Shown here: positions 1 to 7,760 of the stretch, piece by piece
Numbering within the stretch: position 1 is the stretch's first letter
Layout: each line of letters begins with the position of its first letter
NCBI GenBank assembly: GCA_003645845.1
Contig: QNCV01000014.1
Location: 1-20,022 of the forward strand
Origin: Fidelibacterota bacterium
Lineage (GTDB): Bacteria; Fidelibacterota; UBA2242
Direction of reading: 5' to 3'
Length of the DNA: 20,022 nt
Translations under genes and position numbers: made by a program
Notes under the pieces: model-generated
Seen by the model: the letters and a program-made list of their open reading frames with translations, nothing else
The model's database searches: none
What the model was told of the DNA's origin: nothing

Positions 1-240
1 GAGAATAACTTCTTTGGTACGTCGGTGACGGTCTCGGGATTAATAACCGGCAGGGATATTATTGATCAGTTTCCGAAAAATTCGGATTATAATTGTATCT
101 TTTTACCACCGAATTGTATTAATGATAATGGTCTTTTGTTGGATGACGTAACACCCGATGAGATCGCCGAGGCGATTGGTGTTCCGGTGAAAGTTGGTTT
201 TTATGATATGGAAGAAATGGTGAATCAATTTGAAGAATGA
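1..240 (+). CDS. DUF512 family radical-SAM/PDZ protein, 3' fragment
   Basis: This is the C-terminal 79 residues of a protein whose start lies outside the window; the frame is open from base 1. The visible part begins with a segment of the form 'FGTSVTVSGLITGRDI' and continues with 'GLLLDDVTPDEIAEAIGVPV'. These match the typical ending of DUF512 proteins, which carry an N-terminal PDZ domain and a radical-SAM-like Fe-S region and whose function is not settled. Genes of this family are commonly found just upstream of der in Clostridia and other bacteria, and der follows directly here with an 11-base overlap, so the two are almost certainly translationally coupled. The PDZ and Fe-S regions cannot be checked from this window. 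The family call rests on the C-terminal motifs and the neighbour. Confidence 0.75.
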   Translation, partial: ENNFFGTSVTVSGLITGRDIIDQFPKNSDYNCIFLPPNCINDNGLLLDDVTPDEIAEAIGVPVKVGFYDMEEMVNQFEE

Positions 241-1546
241 ACCTGTTGTAGCGATTATCGGACGCCCCAATGTGGGTAAGTCGACGCTCTTTAACCGAAT
301 TGCACAGAAACGCAAATCAATTATTCATCCCCAGGCCGGGGTTACCCGTGATCGTGTTTATGAAACCGTGAACTGGGCCGGTCGGCAATTCCGCTTGATC
401 GATACGGGCGGATATGTCCCCGAAAGCCATGATACCATGGAAAGCGCTATACGCAAACAGGTGGAGTTGGCGATTGCGGAAGCGGATCTGATACTGTTCC
501 TTGTTGATGTTACGACTCAGATATTACCTATGGATGAGCATATCAGCGGAATGCTCAGAACTGTAGAAAAACCTGTTATCCTGGTTGCGAACAAATGCGA
601 CAATGCTAAACGGGAATATGATCGTTTTGAATTCTATAAATTGGGGTTTGAGGATGTATTTCCGATTTCGGCTCAGAGTGGACGTCGGATCGGAGACCTG
701 CTTGACCTGATTCTTGAAAAATTACCCCATGATGCTCCGGAAGAACAGGAGAAACCCGACCACCTGCGTTTAGCAATTGTGGGGATGCCCAATGCCGGAA
801 AATCTTCCATTGTGAATGCAATCATGGGGGTTGAGCAGCTGATTGTAACGGAAATTCCCGGTACGACACGGGATTCCATCGATTCTGAAGTAAAGTATTA
901 TGGCGAGCCGATAACTCTGATCGATACGGCTGGGCTCCGTAAGAAAAAAAATGTTAAAGATCATATTGAATTTTACAGTAATGTCCGAACGGATGGTGCC
1001 ATTAACCGTTGTAATGTAGCCGTTCTGGTGGTGGATGCTACGAAAGGATTCGACCGTCAGGATGCCAGTATCACGCGTTCGATTCTGGACAGGAAAAAGG
1101 GGTTGATTATTGCGGTCAATAAATGGGACCTGATTGCGAAAGATTCGAATACTCTAAGACACTACCGGGATGACATTATTTTCCGTTTTCCGGATTTGGC
1201 GTTTTATCCCATCATTTTCGTCTCGGCAATGACCAAACAGCGGATCGGCCAGATTCTGGAAACAGCGAAAAAAGTTCATCAAGCCGCTATGGAACGAATC
1301 TCAACAAACCGCCTGAACAAATATTTTCAGCAGGTGATTGACCGCAATCCGCCGCCGGCTATCGCCGGAAAATACATTCAGATTAAATATGTTACTCAGG
1401 TCAAGGCAGACCCACCGGTATTTTTATTTTTTTGTAACGATCCCAAAAATGTGAAAGAGGGCTACCGGCGTTTTCTCGAAAATAAATTACGCGAAAAATT
1501 TGGCTTTACCGGTGTTCCGGTGACGCTGCTTTTTCGCCAAAAATGA
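230..1546 (+). CDS. der: Ribosome biogenesis GTPase Der (EngA)
   Basis: Der is a tandem GTPase needed for maturation of the 50S ribosomal subunit. Both G domains are intact. Domain 1 has the P-loop GRPNVGKS at residues 11-18, DTGG at 58-61 and NKCD at 121-124. Domain 2 has the P-loop GMPNAGKS at 185-192, DTAG at 232-235 and NKWD at 297-300. The final ~85 residues are the KH-like domain, ending in the usual 'GVPVTLLFRQK'. The length of 438 residues is typical. The start is a TTG at 230: it is the only start in frame that gives the normal family N-terminus (residues NEPVVAIIGRPN), because a stop lies just upstream in frame and the nearby ATGs are out of frame. It overlaps the preceding gene by 11 bases. 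The next gene starts 4 bases after its stop, suggesting an operon. Confidence 0.97.
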   Translation: MKNEPVVAIIGRPNVGKSTLFNRIAQKRKSIIHPQAGVTRDRVYETVNWAGRQFRLIDTGGYVPESHDTMESAIRKQVELAIAEADLILFLVDVTTQILPMDEHISGMLRTVEKPVILVANKCDNAKREYDRFEFYKLGFEDVFPISAQSGRRIGDLLDLILEKLPHDAPEEQEKPDHLRLAIVGMPNAGKSSIVNAIMGVEQLIVTEIPGTTRDSIDSEVKYYGEPITLIDTAGLRKKKNVKDHIEFYSNVRTDGAINRCNVAVLVVDATKGFDRQDASITRSILDRKKGLIIAVNKWDLIAKDSNTLRHYRDDIIFRFPDLAFYPIIFVSAMTKQRIGQILETAKKVHQAAMERISTNRLNKYFQQVIDRNPPPAIAGKYIQIKYVTQVKADPPVFLFFCNDPKNVKEGYRRFLENKLREKFGFTGVPVTLLFRQK

Positions 1547-1550
1547 TATA

Positions 1551-3230
1551 ATGAACAAACTTTTGCTAATTATTGTGTTTATTTTAGCACCGTTAATCAT
1601 GCTGCGGGCCGAAGACTCATTTTCCGCAGTCATGCGTTATCTCGGTAATTCTGACCGTCAGCATGAATCAAAAGCAACTCAGTCTTCAAAACCCCTGGCA
1701 ATTAAATCGCTGTTGATTCATCCGGATGAACGCCGGCGCATCCTTGGGAAAGCGCAGTACAGCCGACCGTCGTCATTACCGGAATCCTATATTACGAGTG
1801 ACGGGAATTTCAAATTTCACTATACGACAAGTGGCTATTATGCGGTGGATACCACCTGTACAAATGGGGAAGGCATTCCCGATTATATTTATGAAGCCGC
1901 CAGAGCTGCAGAATATGTGTATCGGCTATTGATGGATACCCTGAATTATGATCCGCCGCCTCAGGATAATATTGAAGGCCCGGAAACGGATATCTATATT
2001 CTGAATTTTGCGGGATATTCGTATGCGTATACCTATCCCGAGTCCGAAGTATCGTCAACCAGCCGTCGGTATGATTATACTGCCTATATGGAGATTGACA
2101 ACGATTATAAGGAAACCGGATACGGTACCAAGGGGCTCGACGGATTGCGGGTGACAATTGCCCACGAATATTTTCATGTTGTACAGCTGGGATATAATTG
2201 GTTCCCGAATAATGGGCTACCGTCGAGTGGCGGTGATGAATATTTTCTGGAATGGTCTTCGACCTGGTTTGAAGAACGGGCTTACCCCCGGGTCAACGAT
2301 TACATTCAATATTTGGGCGGGTTTTTCTATAATCCGGGGAAAAGTATCTGGGATTATAACAGTTATGCCTATGCGCTGGGGCCATTTATCTACTTTCTTG
2401 AAAATACTTATGACAATGATCTGCTCAGAAAAGTCTGGGAAAATATCAAGAGCCGGTATGCATTTCAGGCACTTATAAATGTCCTTGATGAATACAACGG
2501 GAGTCTGGCAAATCAATATAATAACTATGTCAACGCCTGTTATTTTACCGGAAACCGATACGATGAATCCTATGCCGTTTGTCCGGACGCCGCTCAATTT
2601 CCCATGATGTCGGTTACTCAGTATCAGTTTAATCAATCTTTATCGATACCTTCGAGTGAAATCAGGCCTTTTGCCACCCAGCCTTTTGCCGTTTCCTTTA
2701 CTTCCGATCAATTTCTGAATATGAATGTGGACCCGGACGATGATGGTTCGCTGATCGGAAGCTATATTATTGACAGGCAGGGCTCGGATTATTTTTATCG
2801 AAATTTTGATACACAGCAGGATGTATTTGTTGGTGAAGTGCGAAAGGAAGAACAGCTGGTTGTGTTTCTGACAAATCCGGAAATAAATGATACCATTGCG
2901 GTGGATATGGCGTTTCAATCGACCGAAACGACGCCATCAAAGATTCTGAAAATATATGCTAATCCTTATATTATACAGGAGCAGAGTCCACTATATGTTG
3001 AATTACAAATCGGCAAATTTATCAGTGAATTGAACTTCCGGATATTCAACATTCTCGGGCAGCGGGTATATGATTATACGATTGATGCCTCATCATTGGA
3101 ACCGGGAATTCATACATTCAGTTTTACCGAAGATGTATTCCGCAGCCGCAATTTGAGCTCAGGGATTTATTTATTACAGATCAGGGCCGATAGTGACCGC
3201 ATGATCAAAAAGTTTACTCTTCTGAATTAA
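1551..3230 (+). CDS. Secreted HExxH metalloprotease with type IX sorting domain
   Basis: This 559-residue secreted protein resembles the bacterial proteins named MXAN_6640-family putative metalloproteases. Residues 1-20 form a clear signal peptide (MNKLLLIIVF plus hydrophobic run, then RAED). The zinc motif HEYFH lies at 205-209. It is followed by the WSSTWFEE segment (235-242), where a third zinc ligand would be expected in such gluzincin-like folds. The last ~85 residues, with 'FNILGQRVYD' and 'SSGIYLLQIRADSDRMIKKF', form a beta-sandwich typical of type A C-terminal sorting domains used by the type IX secretion system, so the protein is probably exported across the outer membrane. The middle region (about 320-460) is rich in aromatic and Asp residues and I do not recognise a domain there. 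It lies 4 bases downstream of der, an odd place for an exported protease. Substrate unknown; the protease activity is inferred from the motif only. Confidence 0.83.
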   Translation: MNKLLLIIVFILAPLIMLRAEDSFSAVMRYLGNSDRQHESKATQSSKPLAIKSLLIHPDERRRILGKAQYSRPSSLPESYITSDGNFKFHYTTSGYYAVDTTCTNGEGIPDYIYEAARAAEYVYRLLMDTLNYDPPPQDNIEGPETDIYILNFAGYSYAYTYPESEVSSTSRRYDYTAYMEIDNDYKETGYGTKGLDGLRVTIAHEYFHVVQLGYNWFPNNGLPSSGGDEYFLEWSSTWFEERAYPRVNDYIQYLGGFFYNPGKSIWDYNSYAYALGPFIYFLENTYDNDLLRKVWENIKSRYAFQALINVLDEYNGSLANQYNNYVNACYFTGNRYDESYAVCPDAAQFPMMSVTQYQFNQSLSIPSSEIRPFATQPFAVSFTSDQFLNMNVDPDDDGSLIGSYIIDRQGSDYFYRNFDTQQDVFVGEVRKEEQLVVFLTNPEINDTIAVDMAFQSTETTPSKILKIYANPYIIQEQSPLYVELQIGKFISELNFRIFNILGQRVYDYTIDASSLEPGIHTFSFTEDVFRSRNLSSGIYLLQIRADSDRMIKKFTLLN

Positions 3231-3237
3231 TTCTGCA

Positions 3238-3831
3238 ATGGCCTATCAGATAAAACAGACTGCTGAAGCAATTCAGAAAATCAAAGGTTCGAAATTTATC
3301 GGCCGGGCTTATACCGTTTATTCAAGAGAAGAGGCTCAGGATATTGTTAGGAATATCGAGTCTGAGCATAAAAAAGCCAGTCATGTCTGTTGGGCATGCC
3401 GGATTGATCGGAACGGCGAATCACTGGGATATAGCTCCGATGCCGGAGAACCGCACGGTTCCGCCGGTCCGCCGATATTATCTGTTATCGAGAGGTACGA
3501 TTTGACGAATATTCTATGTGTCGTCATCCGGTATTTCGGGGGAACAAAACTGGGTATTGGCGGATTAATCAGGGCCTATAGCGGTGTGGCGGCTGAAACA
3601 CTCGCGATGGCGGGTAGAGTAAAACATATCCCGAAACTGCAATTGAAAATTACTGCGAAGCCCCATTCATATTCTGATGTATTGCGTGTTCTGAGGAAGT
3701 ATTGCGATTCGGTTCATCCGAATTTCTCACCGGATCAGATATCTGTTGAATTTGAAATAACTTCTGACAAGTTCGATGAACTGCAGAAAGATGTCGGTCA
3801 AATCCCGACGGTGATTTTGACTCGCTCGTAA
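3238..3831 (+). CDS. yigZ: YigZ/IMPACT family protein (UPF0029)
   Basis: This 197-residue protein has the full IMPACT/YigZ layout. The N-terminal domain opens with 'KGSKFIGRAY', carries 'SSDAGEPHGSAGPPIL' around residues 62-77 (the family consensus is close to S-D-DGEP-GTAG-PIL), and then 'VVIRYFGGTKLGIGGLIRAY' near 98-117. A smaller ferredoxin-like C-terminal domain follows. Family members are linked to translation regulation in eukaryotes (IMPACT); the role of bacterial YigZ is not established. The ATG lies 7 bases after the stop of the metalloprotease gene, so it is likely the last gene of the der transcript. It converges on the 6S RNA gene that follows. I see no clear intrinsic terminator between the two. 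Confidence 0.93.
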   Translation: MAYQIKQTAEAIQKIKGSKFIGRAYTVYSREEAQDIVRNIESEHKKASHVCWACRIDRNGESLGYSSDAGEPHGSAGPPILSVIERYDLTNILCVVIRYFGGTKLGIGGLIRAYSGVAAETLAMAGRVKHIPKLQLKITAKPHSYSDVLRVLRKYCDSVHPNFSPDQISVEFEITSDKFDELQKDVGQIPTVILTRS

Positions 3832-3844
3832 CCAGCGTAGATGC

Positions 3845-4016
3845 AAATATCCTGCAATGGCAGTACGTTTTTAGAACCGTGGTAATCACGGTGGGCACCT
3901 CTCGGACGGCTCAAGTTTCCTCGACGAGGAGGCATGCTTTCCACGCCCGAAGTCCAGCTCCCATATTTATAGTGTTGGTTCTAAAAATATAGGATATGCC
4001 ATTGCAGGATAAATTT
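3845..4016 (-). ncRNA. ssrS: 6S RNA (RNA polymerase-binding regulatory RNA)
   Basis: 6S RNA binds the housekeeping RNA polymerase holoenzyme by imitating an open promoter. The region has no plausible gene and folds into a long rod. A perfect 14-bp closing stem joins 3849-3862 to 3997-4010, and an 11-bp stem (UUUUUAGAACC with GGUUCUAAAAA on the - strand) lies inside it. A large central bubble follows, with a small hairpin on its 3' side (CCGUG / CACGG), and then an apical stem-loop. The - strand contains 'GUGGAAAGCAUGC', a GC-rich apical hairpin, 'GCCGUCCGAGAG' and then 'CACCGUGAUUACCACGGUUC'. This is the same order as in E. coli 6S RNA (GGUGAGCAUGC, apical hairpin, CACCUUGAACCAAGGGUUC). A promoter-like sequence sits just upstream on the same strand. 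Ends are estimates: the outer boundaries include a short AAAT/ATTT extension of the closing stem. Confidence 0.78.
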
Positions 4017-4035
4017 TTAAAGAACTCACTAAGTC

Positions 4036-4064
4036 AATATATCAGTTCGTTGTAAAATGTTCAA
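4036..4064 (-). promoter_or_regulatory. Sigma70-type promoter of the 6S RNA gene
   Basis: On the - strand a -35 box TTGAAC (4059-4064) and a -10 box TATATT (4036-4041) are separated by exactly 17 bases. The predicted transcription start is at about 4029-4030, roughly 15-20 bases ahead of the 6S closing stem. The promoter lies in the short gap after the mazG stop codon, so 6S RNA can be transcribed independently of the mazG operon. Confidence 0.7.
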
Positions 4065-4089
4065 GTGATTTTTAGGGTTTTTTAATGAA

Positions 4090-4893
4090 TCAGAGCGGAT
4101 CGGATGACTTTTCTGCGTGGCGGATTTCGTTCCAGAGAGTATCCATTTCTTCCAGCGAAGCGTTTTGTAAACTTTGCTTTTTGGCCCGCAGCCGGTCTTC
4201 GATGTACTGAAACCGCTGAACAAATTTTGAAGATGTGGCTTTCAAAGCCTGTTCAGGATTTATATCGAGAAAACGGGAAAGATTGACCAGCGAAAAGAGC
4301 AGATCACCGAATTCCATTGTAATTGTATCTTTGTCTGAATGTTGAATCGCTTCTTTGAGTTCGTCGAGTTCTTCATGGACCTTATCCCAGACAGAATCGA
4401 TTTTATCCCAATCAAAACCAACCTGTGAAGCGCGCTCCTGGATGCGTCGGGCAAGCAGCAGGGCGGGGAGGGTTTTTGGGAGACCCTCCATAAGCGATTT
4501 ACGCCCTTCCTTCAATTTGATCTCTTCCCAGTTATGCTTGATATCGCTTACGGATTCAACCCTGGTATCACCGAATACATGCGGATGGCGTCTTTCCAAC
4601 TTATCGCAAATGTTTTTCAGCGAATCGGCCAGCGTAAACTGACTATTTTCCTCTGCAAGATCGCCCTGAAAAACGATATGCAGCATCAAATCACCAAGTT
4701 CTTCCATAAGTTTATCCCGGTCGTTTTCGTGAATAGCCTCGATGACTTCATAGGCTTCTTCAAGAAAGTAGGGTGAAAGAGATTCGGAATCCTGCGCACG
4801 ATCCCATTCACATCCCGACGGACTGCGGAGCGTTTTGACGATGCTGATCAACCTTTTGAACTGTTCTATTACTTGATTATTTCGGGACATCAT
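4090..4893 (-). CDS. mazG: Nucleoside triphosphate pyrophosphohydrolase MazG
   Basis: MazG hydrolyses (d)NTPs to the monophosphate and pyrophosphate, cleaning the nucleotide pool and affecting (p)ppGpp-linked survival. The 267-residue length fits the two-domain E. coli type. The first domain has 'CEWDRAQDSESLSPYFLEEAYEV' around 28-50 (metal-binding EExxE at 45-49) and 'MEELGDLMLHIVF' at 63-75. The second has 'EELDELKEAI' and 'EFGDLLFSLVNLSRFL'. The gene starts ATGATG and the first ATG overlaps the ybeY stop in an ATGA arrangement, so it is translated from the same mRNA. The second ATG at 4890 is an alternative start. No clear terminator follows; the 6S promoter comes next. Confidence 0.96.
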   Translation of the reverse strand: MMSRNNQVIEQFKRLISIVKTLRSPSGCEWDRAQDSESLSPYFLEEAYEVIEAIHENDRDKLMEELGDLMLHIVFQGDLAEENSQFTLADSLKNICDKLERRHPHVFGDTRVESVSDIKHNWEEIKLKEGRKSLMEGLPKTLPALLLARRIQERASQVGFDWDKIDSVWDKVHEELDELKEAIQHSDKDTITMEFGDLLFSLVNLSRFLDINPEQALKATSSKFVQRFQYIEDRLRAKKQSLQNASLEEMDTLWNEIRHAEKSSDPL

Positions 4894-5351
4894 TTTGGTC
4901 TTTGGGCAGCCTTTCTGTAAAGCATTTTCAATGGAACAATATTCAGATAGTGTTGCTGAAGGTTATCCATCTGTTGTTTCAACGGGAGTGAGGAATCTTC
5001 GTATCCCATCAGATGCAGAACACCGTGGATAATGACCAGGGCAAGCTCGGTTCGGAAACTTGTGTGATACTTATTGGCATTTTCCCGAATCCGATCGACA
5101 CTGATATATATTTCACCATCCACAGCCTGACCTGTCTCATTAAAGTTGAAACTGATTGTGTCAGTTAAAACATCGTCACGGAAATACTCTTTTTTCAATT
5201 GATTCAATGTCTTGTCATCGGTGACGATGATGCTGATATTTTCAATCCGGCATTTTTCACCCTCGGCGATGGTCCGGATGACTTTTTCAGTTGTGGGAAG
5301 TAAAAGAGTAAAACCGGGATATGTATTTGTTATAGTTACAATTGGCATCAT
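4890..5351 (-). CDS. ybeY: Endoribonuclease YbeY (rRNA maturation)
   Basis: YbeY is a zinc-dependent endoribonuclease needed for 16S rRNA 3' maturation and ribosome quality control. The 153-residue protein has 'LTDTISFNFNE' (equivalent to TDVLSFP) and the zinc motif 'HGVLHLMGYEDSS'. The family consensus is HGxLHLxGYDH; here the first two His are present but the third ligand position carries Asp. Bacteroidetes YbeY proteins show a comparable GY-x-D form, so this is likely a lineage trait rather than inactivation. The first ATG overlaps the stop of the HD-phosphodiesterase gene (ATGA), and its own stop overlaps mazG. A second ATG three bases downstream is an equally possible start. Confidence 0.95.
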   Translation of the reverse strand: MMPIVTITNTYPGFTLLLPTTEKVIRTIAEGEKCRIENISIIVTDDKTLNQLKKEYFRDDVLTDTISFNFNETGQAVDGEIYISVDRIRENANKYHTSFRTELALVIIHGVLHLMGYEDSSLPLKQQMDNLQQHYLNIVPLKMLYRKAAQRPK

Positions 5352-7741
5352 GCCCCGGACTTACTCGATTTTGGTTTGGTGGCTTTTGTCGGAATTTCCT
5401 TGTCCTGACCCGGATATTCGACACGGAGGTGGTGAATTCCTTTTAAAATCGGCATAATCCCTGTATTGGATTTTATGTCGCCTTTGATTTTATTCAGATC
5501 GGCGAATGTCAGGGGACATTCGTCCAGTTGCCCTTCCTGCAGACGTTTGTTGATGATTGAATCGATGATTTTTTCGATGTTGGCCACAGTCGGTTTTTTG
5601 AGAGACCGCGAGGCGGCTTCAACGGTTTCACAAATCATGAGGATACCGGTTTCTTTAGTGTGCGGTTTCGGACCCGGGTATCGGAAATCGCTCTCATTAA
5701 TTGTCGTTTCACCATTGGATTGTTCTAAGGCTTTATTGTAAAAATATTCAACACGGGTGGTCCCGTGATGAGTGGGGATAAAGTCGATCAACGCTTGAGG
5801 CAATTTGTATTCTTTGGCCAGCCGGATTCCCTCTTTGATATGGTTGATGATGATTAAAGCACTTAAATTGGGAGCCAGGTTATCATGTTTGTTGCTATCA
5901 TAGGATTGGTTTTCGATAAAGTACTCGGGCTTGCTTATTTTTCCGATATCGTGATAATAGGCGCCGACACGGGCCAGCAGGGCATTTGCCCCGACAGCAT
6001 CGGCGGCCGCTTCAGCCAGATTGCCGACAGTTACAGAATGAGTAAATGTGCCGGTTGCTTCCTTGGAAAGTGCTTTCAATAAAGGGTGGTTAAAATCGGC
6101 CAATTCAAGCAGAGTCAGATCGGTGGTTATGCCAAATATCACTTCCATCAGGCTGATTAATCCATAGGCAAAGAAGGGTGAAAGAAAGGCGTTCAGCCCG
6201 GCATAGATCAGTTTGTCAGTCATTTCCGTGACGGATGAATATTTCAGTAGTTCACTTGCACCGATTCCAACGATATATCCTAATAAAATATAAACGATAG
6301 CCTGAAATACCTGACTTCGTTTGCGCAATTTCCGTATGGAATAAATCGCAAAGGAATTAACAAAAATCGAGGTAATAATAAAGTCCAGACTACCTCGCAG
6401 TTGAGCGCCGACAATCAACGTAATTGTGGCGGCGCCAACGTAGGCAATTTTACTGTCAAATAAAATTGTCATCGTCATTGCTGCGATGGTAATCGGTATG
6501 GCAAATTCAGATATGTTAAATTTTTGAACAAATATTGCGGTGAAACCGGATTCAATGATAAAGATTATTCCCAACAGTAAAACCATTTTAGGATTTTTCG
6601 CCACTGATGGTCGGTAGCTTAACAAAAAGGTGATCATGAAGAAGGAGATTATGGAGATCAGCAGAATCTGGCCGAGAAAAATAACCGGATCGCCAATCAC
6701 CGGCAGGCTCTTCCGAAGTCCGCCTCGAATATTTGCCCGACGGATACGCTCTTTTGTCAGGGAATCCAGTTTGCGATAAATTTCCGGTGTTATTTTTGTG
6801 TTGGCATCCACAATCTTTTCATTTTCAAGGACAATACCTTTGCTTATGGGTACCTTGTTGATCGCTTCCTGTTGACGGGATTCGGTTAACTCTTTCTGGT
6901 AAATGAGGTTTGGCTTAAGAAACTGGATGATAATTTCATAACCGGTATTGATGACGTTGGAATTTTGCTCGGGATATTTTGCCTGAAGGGTCAGCTTAGC
7001 GTTTGTCCAGGCCTCTTCCAGGGTGAGCAGTTGATCAATGTTTTCAAATAATTCTTCACTGTCCCGAATTATTGCGATGCTGCTGCTGATGATTTTGTCC
7101 TTGGATATATCCAGAATTAGATGGGCATACAGATCGCTGAGAATCTGGCGGAGTTGCGGATAGAAACTATCGGGGGATAGGATTTCACCATTTTGATTAT
7201 CTGAGTTAAAAATCAGCTGGTTATAGACAATGGAGTTTTTGTCGAAAGGATAGTCATTCTGAAGTTGAGTGAAGAGATTGGTATAGGATATCGAGTCGGT
7301 TTGAGCCATGGATTGGATTTCATCGAACTTTTTGGAATAACGATATCTATCCAACAGGCGCATTGAGTCTTCATATTTCTTTTTGGCTGTTTTCACTTTT
7401 CCGACAGCCGTGAAAAATGTCTCAAGATTGTCCAGTTCGGCATCTTTTATTTCGGAATTCAGCTTAAATACAAAGGGAACCTGGCGAATCGCTTCATTTC
7501 GATCTTTGGCCAGTTCGGTTTCCGATTTGAGAATTGGGAAATCGAAAGGAGCAATCACGGCAGAACGGGTAATATCATTGATTTTGTAGCTGTAACCACT
7601 GTAACGATTTTTAGGAAAAAGCAGTGCAATGACCAGAATAGTCAGAAAGGCCCACAATACCGACAGCCGCTTGTTATGGCGGGAAGTTTGAGGGTCGGGA
7701 GCCTCTTTTTCTTTGTTTGATATGAAACTTAGATTAGACAA
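5348..7741 (-). CDS. PgpH-type 7TM-HD phosphohydrolase (likely c-di-AMP phosphodiesterase)
   Basis: This 797-residue membrane protein has the PgpH layout. There is a short cytoplasmic N-terminus, one membrane helix at about 28-43, and a ~300-residue extracytoplasmic 7TMR-HDED-like domain. A block of seven membrane helices follows from about 352 to 540, then a cytoplasmic HD domain. The HD domain has H568 (FTHSVT), H597-D598 (YYHDIGK) and H658-H659 (PTHHG), all expected metal ligands. Characterised PgpH proteins degrade cyclic di-AMP to pApA. The start is a TTG at 7741: a stop lies two codons upstream and the next Met is far past the first membrane helix. A short AGG-containing stretch precedes it. 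The pgpH-ybeY pairing is widespread; the phoH gene often found with them is not in the window. Confidence 0.93.
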   Translation of the reverse strand: MSNLSFISNKEKEAPDPQTSRHNKRLSVLWAFLTILVIALLFPKNRYSGYSYKINDITRSAVIAPFDFPILKSETELAKDRNEAIRQVPFVFKLNSEIKDAELDNLETFFTAVGKVKTAKKKYEDSMRLLDRYRYSKKFDEIQSMAQTDSISYTNLFTQLQNDYPFDKNSIVYNQLIFNSDNQNGEILSPDSFYPQLRQILSDLYAHLILDISKDKIISSSIAIIRDSEELFENIDQLLTLEEAWTNAKLTLQAKYPEQNSNVINTGYEIIIQFLKPNLIYQKELTESRQQEAINKVPISKGIVLENEKIVDANTKITPEIYRKLDSLTKERIRRANIRGGLRKSLPVIGDPVIFLGQILLISIISFFMITFLLSYRPSVAKNPKMVLLLGIIFIIESGFTAIFVQKFNISEFAIPITIAAMTMTILFDSKIAYVGAATITLIVGAQLRGSLDFIITSIFVNSFAIYSIRKLRKRSQVFQAIVYILLGYIVGIGASELLKYSSVTEMTDKLIYAGLNAFLSPFFAYGLISLMEVIFGITTDLTLLELADFNHPLLKALSKEATGTFTHSVTVGNLAEAAADAVGANALLARVGAYYHDIGKISKPEYFIENQSYDSNKHDNLAPNLSALIIINHIKEGIRLAKEYKLPQALIDFIPTHHGTTRVEYFYNKALEQSNGETTINESDFRYPGPKPHTKETGILMICETVEAASRSLKKPTVANIEKIIDSIINKRLQEGQLDECPLTFADLNKIKGDIKSNTGIMPILKGIHHLRVEYPGQDKEIPTKATKPKSSKSGA

Positions 7742-7760
7742 AACCTATCACTTATCTTTA

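Noticed and set aside
3845..4016. 6S-like RNA read from the + strand
   Set aside because: The fold is palindromic enough to pair on both strands, but the GCAUGC and CACC-hairpin motifs and the promoter fit only the - strand.
4890..7741. Gene overlaps as possible frameshifts
   Set aside because: The overlaps are 4-base ATGA junctions between complete proteins, a normal sign of translational coupling.
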